Under the pieces are notes generated by a model. It did no database searches. It saw only the letters and a list, made by a program, of their open reading frames with translations, and was not told the DNA's origin. Positions 59,701 to 64,000 of a stretch of DNA of 64,000 bases are shown piece by piece. The translations under genes were made by a program, and so were the position numbers. Source of the stretch: Apricaphanius iberus (lineage: Eukaryota; Chordata; Actinopteri; Cyprinodontiformes; Aphaniidae); contig JAPXFQ010002671.1 in the NCBI GenBank assembly GCA_028564705.1, positions 1,054,001 to 1,118,000 on the forward strand, given 5' to 3'. Numbering within the stretch: position 1 is the first letter of the stretch; each line of letters begins with the position of its first letter.

Positions 59701-61755
59701 CCTGAAGAAACGAGGAACCCCCTAAAACACATCAGGTACATACACAGGACTGAAACTGTTAGTAAAAGCTAATAATTTCCTATTTCCAATTGAGAGACAC
59801 GAGTAGACTGCTTAGCATGTAAATATAAAGAAATGAGGGATGAGTGAAGACTTTCAGTTCTATATTAATTCGATTTTTTTGTGTTTTAATGTTTCCTAAC
59901 GCTTTCACATTTAAACTGTTGGATTTACACCTTGGGGTTTACACTAACACAGTATGAATGGATGTAAAAAACATTAAAAATCACCTGAAATTATAAAGAT
60001 CAGCGCCGGCTGTGGTTTCCTATCCCCTCTGTTCACTTTGTTTCGCTAACCTTTTCAAACCTAAGTAACTGCTAGCTATCAGATGTCCATTAAAAACTTC
60101 CACTGTGGGGATGCTTCCTGTGGTTGCTTCAGATTACTTTCACACTGCTCATAAACAGCTCTGCAGGTTTGTTTGAGGGAAGAAAAACAAGCTCTGTTCT
60201 GTAGTTCAGCACGGAATGATTCTCAATGCGGAAGAAGATGTTCTTTAATATCCTAATATGTTTTTCATACAGGCTGCTCCATGGATGCTGCTTGCATCTT
60301 GCTTTTGGTAAAACACTTCTTGGCTGCCGCAGAGCAGACTGTGCGCAGGAAAGAAAGGACAGCATGAAAGCCGATTAGGGCCAGGATAACTAGGGAGGTT
60401 ATTTTGATTTGCCACCGCATTCTGTTGGAACAGTGTGGTGACAGGGTCTGTCAGCGACGCGTTTCAACTATGCAGCAGATACGCTTGGTGGCGCACCAAC
60501 AGTATGACCACTGCACTGAAAGCTGAAGCTGAACAGTGAACTTTGAAGTCTCCTGAAGACATTTACAGTGCTTTGCAAAAGTTTGATACCCCCTTTCACA
60601 TTTTTTTTTACATTTCTTTAATGCATTTATTGAGAATTTTTATGTTCTTGGGCAAAATAGGATTATTTAATCCTACTATGTCTTCTGTGGGAAGATCTGT
60701 TTGCGGTTTGCCACAAGCTGTGTAGGACACAGCAGATGTGTGGAAGAAGGTTTCTCTGGTGAGAATAGACCAACATGTACATTTTTGGCGAACATGCAAA
60801 ACGCTGTGTGTCGCCGAAAGAAACTTGACCCTGAACACACAACTTAAGCTTGCCAGAGATAAACAGAGGACAATATGGGGTGGAGGCTCATTTTCCAGCA
60901 GAAACATCTTCATGAGTGCAAAGATGGTCCAAAATTGCAGCTGAAGCAAAAGGTGGTTCTACAAAGTACTGTCTCTGGACGGATGACGTGCCTGTACATC
61001 GGCTAATATTGGCCTTTTTTAAATTTTAGCCAATCAATTTTACCAGTGCAGCTTGCACAGGTTTCATAGGAAAGAAAATTCTGCTTACAGGTCAAAAACT
61101 GAAGATAACAAAAACTCACACAGGCAAAACAAAATAAACTTTATGAACATATAAAATCATGTCAGATTTTCTCTAATGTTTTGTGGCCGTAGTGCCCTTT
61201 TATTTGATAGAAAAGAGGAGAGAAATATATGTTGAAGAACGGGATTAGAACTCGGAACAATGGCGTCGAGGGCTGAGGCTTCTTTCACAAGGGGCGCCTG
61301 CACTAATCACTGCACCATGCCACGTCCTCATCACATGAGATATTCAAATTCAGTTTTTAACCTTCTAACAGCTCATCAGCTGGTCTTCAGTTCTATGTAA
61401 AAATTCACAGACCGACAAGTGTCACATATTAGAGCAGAGATCTTGCAGATGTTTAACAAGGATATTAAACACTGATGTGTAACTCGTTACTGAGACAAAA
61501 CAAAAATCACAAAATATTGTGAGGTCAGATAGTCCTGTATCTTTAGCTAAATTTACCTTAGTGTCGTTGAGCTCAGCCAGTCCCGTACAAGCGTTCGCCA
61601 GCAGAAAGTCACCACTCAGGACGGCCATCTTGTTCCCAAACTCCATGTCCTTCAGTGGTCCATCTGAGACGGTCCAGTCCTTCAGATTTACGATGCCTCG
61701 ATGCACCAGGAATGCTGTATGGATCAGTTCTGTGATTTCTGCCAAGTTCCTCTGG
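41789..61755 (-). CDS. pdss2: Decaprenyl diphosphate synthase subunit 2, C-terminal six exons (5' exons beyond right edge)
   Basis: PDSS2 pairs with PDSS1 to make the polyprenyl side chain of coenzyme Q in mitochondria; it is the non-canonical subunit that lacks the Asp-rich catalytic motifs. Coding exons on the minus strand are 61557-61755, 48998-49072, 48265-48435, 46898-47029, 45513-45548 and 41789-41944 (stop TGA at 41791-41789). They join in frame into 255 residues of about 400. Recognisable blocks are [91 protein letters not shown] and the final [13 protein letters not shown] and [11 protein letters not shown]. The first intron in view is about 12.5 kb. The intron after the [10 protein letters not shown] exon starts with GC. 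Orientation and position next to bend3 match human 6q21. Confidence 0.95.
41795..41800 (-). terminator. AATAAA overlapping the pdss2 coding end
   Basis: The codons for the last Asn-Lys (AAT AAA) form a canonical poly(A) hexamer three bases before the stop codon. If used, cleavage would fall just past the stop and leave almost no 3'UTR. Whether it is used cannot be told from sequence. Confidence 0.3.
42330..43262 (-). mobile_element. Tc1-like DNA transposon remnant in pdss2 last intron
   Basis: On the minus strand, 42485-42516 encodes [11 protein letters not shown], the conserved Tc1 transposase motif. The right boundary near 43262 (minus strand CTACAGTAAAAAAAGTATTT, then GCC) resembles the terminal sequence of Tc1-like fish elements. 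Frames are broken throughout. Confidence 0.6.
44180..44310 (+). mobile_element. Tc1-like transposase relic
   Basis: On the plus strand, 44242-44277 encodes [11 protein letters not shown], the Tc1 transposase core motif, with poly(A)-interrupted decayed flanks (A-runs at 44404-44425 and 44532-44550). Confidence 0.6.
45745..45835 (+). repeat. V-SINE/L2-type tail fragment
   Basis: CGCGATGGACTGGCGACTTT, then TCCAGGGTGTACCCCCATAC, is the hallmark 3' sequence of fish V-SINE-like retroposons, followed by AATAAGTAGAGAAAATGG. Confidence 0.75.
47780..48180 (+). mobile_element. Tc1-like transposon 5' region, relic
   Basis: TATTTTATTGGGAGTTTATG, GTGATAAACCAAC, AATCTGTGTGTAATCTAATC and TCAGTATGAACACAG appear in the order of the 5' untranslated part of abundant fish Tc1-like elements. 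It is inside a pdss2 intron; no transposase frame survives. Confidence 0.65.
48263..48270 (-). other. pdss2: GC 5' splice site in pdss2 (GC-AG intron)
   Basis: The exon ends CATAAG at 48265 and the intron starts GCAAGT. The human protein continues at the same residue (SHK|INSDVQ versus GHK|LNSDLQ), which fixes the boundary. This is the second GC-AG intron of the window. Confidence 0.85.
49073..50400. other. pdss2 long intron, left part, with degenerate GATG/GGAT repeats
   Basis: The stretch about 49570-49880 is a degenerate (GGAT/GAAT)n-type tetranucleotide array (GAATGAATGGATGAATAAAT, GATGGATGGATGG). The 159-aa minus-strand ORF over it is the translated repeat. A similar but weaker array lies at 3820-4060. 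Confidence 0.55.
50405..50720. promoter_or_regulatory. Candidate conserved non-coding element in pdss2 intron
   Basis: Block with words such as GGTTTCGAGAATTAATCTAA and GCTCATTACCCCACCACAG, a G-rich run at 50506-50524 and CGAGAGAGCCAGATCAACTT. It shows no repeat signature and no coding frame. Regulatory function is inferred only from its composition and isolation. Confidence 0.3.
50721..52939. other. pdss2 intron, AT-rich
   Basis: No gene, RNA or clearly bounded repeat seen; a poly(A) run lies at about 52029-52045. Confidence 0.3.
52940..54516. mobile_element. Non-autonomous DNA transposon (1.58 kb) in pdss2 intron
   Basis: The left end CAGGGCCGTGCATAGACCAT and the right end CTCTGCACGGGCCTG are inverted for about 12 bp. 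The flanks TATAGCTT (52932-52939) and TATGGCTG (54517-54524) agree at 6 of 8 positions, compatible with an old hAT-type 8-bp duplication. The interior has no recognisable transposase, only short unrelated ORFs. Confidence 0.6.
55317..55334 (+). repeat. Poly(G) tract
   Basis: Uninterrupted run of about 18 G just after GAGGGGT. It could form a G-quadruplex on the plus strand, while pdss2 is transcribed from the other strand. Confidence 0.9.
55998..56263 (+). mobile_element. PIF/Harbinger Myb-like protein fragment
   Basis: The frame reads [20 protein letters not shown], then [11 protein letters not shown] and a Ser/Asp-rich tail. The TGGG-x-EE-xS ... IIGE ... TG pattern is typical of the C-terminal half of the Myb/SANT protein encoded by PIF/Harbinger transposons. 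The trihelix DNA-binding half is missing, so this is a relic within a pdss2 intron. Confidence 0.55.
56264..58609. other. pdss2 intron, no gene recognised
   Basis: A balanced-composition patch at 56560-56830 could be another conserved non-coding segment, and a small A/T palindrome occurs near 57500. Otherwise AT-rich without features. Confidence 0.3.
58610..58915. mobile_element. hAT-type MITE (306 bp) in pdss2 intron
   Basis: Perfect 8-bp target duplications ATCTACAC flank it (58602-58609 and 58916-58923). The ends CGGTATTTCTCAAACTTTTT and ACAGTTTGAGAATCATGG are inverted over the TTCTCAAACT core, the common fish hAT terminus. Confidence 0.85.
59060..59416 (+). other. Unrecognised 118-aa ORF in pdss2 intron
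   Basis: An ORF of 118 codons opposite to pdss2, with charged start [12 protein letters not shown] and an internal segment [20 protein letters not shown]. Composition is more balanced than its surroundings. A GTAAGT donor-like site occurs inside at 59370-59375. No family is recognised; a fragment of a transposon gene is the likeliest explanation, but that is not shown. Confidence 0.25.
60566..60960 (+). mobile_element. Tc1-like transposon relic
   Basis: It begins ACAGTGCTTTGCAAAAGTTT then GATACCCCCTTTCACATTTT, the well-known Tc1-like terminus of fish. About 250 bp later the GACCCTGAACACAC-type phrase and GGGGTGGAGGCTCATTTTCC recall a decayed transposase region. No intact frame remains. Confidence 0.65.
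61235..61330 (-). repeat. tRNA-derived SINE / pseudo-tRNA
   Basis: On the minus strand GTGGCATGGTGCAGTGATTA, then GTGCAGGCGCC, resembles an A box, and CCGAGTTCTAATCCCGTTC is a B box with one change from the GGTTCGAATCC type. The spacing is larger than in a plain tRNA and the acceptor stem is not closed, so this is a SINE head or pseudo-tRNA. Confidence 0.6.
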
Positions 61756-62139
61756 CTACAACACAAACCCCCCCGAAAATGAATAAAAAAAGAAGAGAAA
61801 TAGCTTTTGCTGTCTTGTTTTTTAAGAGGTGCTTCTGACGCCTGTAAAATATGCAGTTTGTGTGAGTTTACAACCTCACAACAAAAAACAGAACATATGA
61901 TGCCTTTTTCCTCAAGTGCAGAAGAGAGAAATTCTCAGTAAAATACTTCCTTTTCATCAGACAAACACACAGAAGTTTAATATGAATTATTTATTTCCGT
62001 GATTCAGTTCAAGATATTAAAACTCATTCAGATTGATTACATAGTGTGATATATTCCAAGGGCTTTTTTTTGGTTAGGTCCGATAATTGGTTCATTGCTA
62101 ATAAAAAGCACAATTCACTATCAGAAAATGCACATAATT

Positions 62140-62200
<61 letters not shown>

Positions 62201-63030
62201 TCTTAATGTAAAAAAGTGCTGGTTTTTGTACCGTCTTTCCTTACACTCACTCAACTCACTAATAATATGGTGGATACAGCAATCTTTAAACAAACTGCTT
62301 CTTTCCAAATAATCATTTATGGATATTTTGGTTATTCAAACATGTTATGGTATACGAGCTCATGAGGTAGACTTGCGACTTGACAGTGTCGTCATTAATA
62401 CCCTCTACAAAGAGGGTTTCAAGTAAAAGGTTTCTGGTAAAGAAGCTGACTGTTCACATAGCCTTTATTCAAGATTATAAATGGAAAATTGAGAGAAAGG
62501 ACAACCCGTGTCAGAAAAAGGTGCAGGACAAACCTTTCAGCCATTTCTGTCCTAAAAAAACTTTTTTTCTCCTATTTATTATTTTAACTGTCTGGGAAGC
62601 AAAATATTGGTTTTCATTAGCTGTAAGTCATATTAATGAAAATTAGAGGGGAAATCCTTCAAATGTTTCACTTAATACATACAAGTTTCACATCTGAATA
62701 GAATTGCTTTAGACATTCAATAGGTACAACCCACACAAAAATGTCAATACGATCATGACTGTTTATGTCAAGATCCAGAGAAACATTTTTAGACAAATAC
62801 TAAAAGTCCCCCCCCCCCAAAAAAAAATAAAATAAATAAATAAATTCAATAATTATCCTCCAAGGGATAAAACGAGGAAATATGTCAGAGATCTCTCCAC
62901 ACAGAGTGTCAGGGGTTGCATAAAAAAAGAAATTAAACTTGTCATTATCAGATAACAGCCAGTCTTGATTATGAGCAGAGAGGGGAAAAAACGACACAAC
63001 AGTGGTGTTTGAATAGCCTTTTAGAACAGC
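61756..63030. other. pdss2 upstream intron at right edge
   Basis: No earlier pdss2 exon was found to the right of 61755 inside the window; the preceding exon must encode the block ending at the residue before QRNLAEI. A C-run then A-rich tract lies at 62808-62845. Confidence 0.4.
62142..62194. repeat. (TA)n microsatellite
   Basis: About 26 TA units, inside pdss2 intronic DNA upstream of the first visible exon. Confidence 0.97.
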
Positions 63031-63430
63031 CTACGGGAGGATACAATCAAATGTTGATTCAGTCATTGGTGGGGGATAATTAGGCCTCTCTCCATATGGA
63101 AGGAGCTCGCCATGCTGCGACAGGAGGGATACATCCAGACAGGGTTGGGTGCGCTGATGGCCACTTATGACCTTCTTTCAGCTGCCGTGAAAACCTGATG
63201 AGCCGCTCGTCTGCTCCGAGCTACGACGCCTTCGTATATACGCACTCGCAGCCAGGTAATTGCCATTCTCCGCGTCAAAAAGATGTGATTAAAATTCAAT
63301 AATGTCATGTATTTTAGCCCTCAATCACACCCATTGTCTGGTGGGTTTCGCTGCTCTGTGGCGCACGGCAACAACAGTGTCGCTCCCCAAAGAGAGTTAA
63401 TAAGTTCAGGGCTCAAATAAGAGCAAATTA
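63030..63430. promoter_or_regulatory. Candidate conserved non-coding element in pdss2 intron
   Basis: Balanced block with GGGGGATAATTAGGCCTCTC, GTAATTGCCATTCTCCGCGT, GATGTGATTAAAATTCAATA and TGTCATGTATTTTAGCCCTC, in the style of vertebrate developmental enhancers (TAATTA/ATTAAA homeodomain words). It has neither coding frames nor repeat ends. Conservation was not tested. Confidence 0.4.
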
Positions 63431-63853
63431 ACAGACTGACAGCAGAATACTCTCGGGATGAATCAGAGTGATAGCTACACTACGAGAGGAGTGTTAGTTG
63501 TTAGAATGAGAATAGCAAAACATAATGATTTTGGATCTTACTGGTTTACAACTTTAATTCTAAGTCGACTGTTTCATCTGAACATTTATGATTGCGATAA
63601 ACACACTTTATCTTCTTGTTTTTGAAGTACGTGATCAATTGTTGGGAATTATGAAAGTAGAAATCCTCTCTTACAGCAGGATTGTCTCTTTCTAATGCAT
63701 TTCAAACCTAAGAGAACCCTATGACAGAGACCAATACATCCTAAACATAAACTCCCAAACACAAGCTTAGCAGCGTAGAGGCATCACAGGAAAAAAAACT
63801 ATGCACATCCTTGCTGGTTCCTCAGGATATTAGAAATATGATTAATATAATTT

Positions 63854-64000
63854 ACAGTCATGTGAAAAAAACTGAGAAACCCCATTAAAGAAATACATTT
63901 GGGTAAATTGATATTCAATATAAACTATGACAGTAATAAGAAATTAAAGTAATTTCCCTGAACCATTATTGGCAGTTGTTCATTCTTTGGCGTAGAGGTA
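63854..64000 (+). mobile_element. Possible Tc1-like terminus at right edge
   Basis: TACAGTCATGTGAAAAAAAC, followed by TGAGAAACCCCAT, resembles the start of another Tc1-like fish repeat family; it continues past the window. Confidence 0.45.

Noticed and set aside
61235..61330. Functional tRNA gene
   Set aside because: The A and B box spacing and unpaired acceptor stem do not fit a tRNA; a SINE head explains it.

Overview
The window reads as nuclear DNA from a ray-finned (teleost) fish. It is AT-rich, has intron-split vertebrate genes with GT-AG (twice GC-AG) junctions, many hAT and Tc1-like repeat remnants, V-SINE-like tails and microsatellites. Six protein-coding genes are recognised by protein similarity recalled from vertebrate orthologs. 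No database search was possible, so gene names rest on motif and sequence recall plus exon phases that join correctly.

Left part (1-24,000): utp25 (digestive organ expansion factor; minus strand; seven 5' coding exons, running off the left edge) is followed by the first coding exon of grxcr1 (plus; no further exons seen in the window) and a repeat-rich stretch with a TA-flanked inverted-repeat element that carries a nested hAT MITE. Next come the two-exon tmem151b-like gene (plus; its intron holds a hAT MITE with 8-bp target-site duplications) and mtres1 (plus; three coding exons).

Middle part (24,000-34,000): bend3 lies tail-to-tail with mtres1 on the minus strand, with three coding exons and a probable 5'UTR exon at 33.8 kb. 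Its first intron holds two related copies of an inverted-repeat DNA element. One of them is a foldback with arms of about 400 bp.

Right part (34,000-64,000): about 8 kb of intergenic DNA contains an old degenerate tandem array and compositionally distinctive blocks that may be conserved non-coding elements. It is followed by pdss2 on the minus strand, with its last six coding exons spread over 41.8-61.8 kb and its 5' exons beyond the right edge. The order mtres1-bend3-pdss2 matches human 6q21, where both bend3 and pdss2 also run opposite to mtres1. utp25, grxcr1 and tmem151b have human orthologs on other chromosomes (1q32, 4p13, 6p21), so a synteny change lies in the left half.

The genes do not form one pathway. 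They cover nucleolar ribosome biogenesis (utp25), hair-bundle development (grxcr1), a membrane protein of unknown role (tmem151b), mitochondrial transcription and translation support (mtres1), heterochromatin repression (bend3) and coenzyme Q side-chain synthesis (pdss2). The most unusual signals are the bend3-intron foldback element, a predicted short upstream ORF whose stop overlaps the bend3 start codon, the stranded grxcr1 first exon, and the degenerate tandem array at 34.3-35.3 kb.
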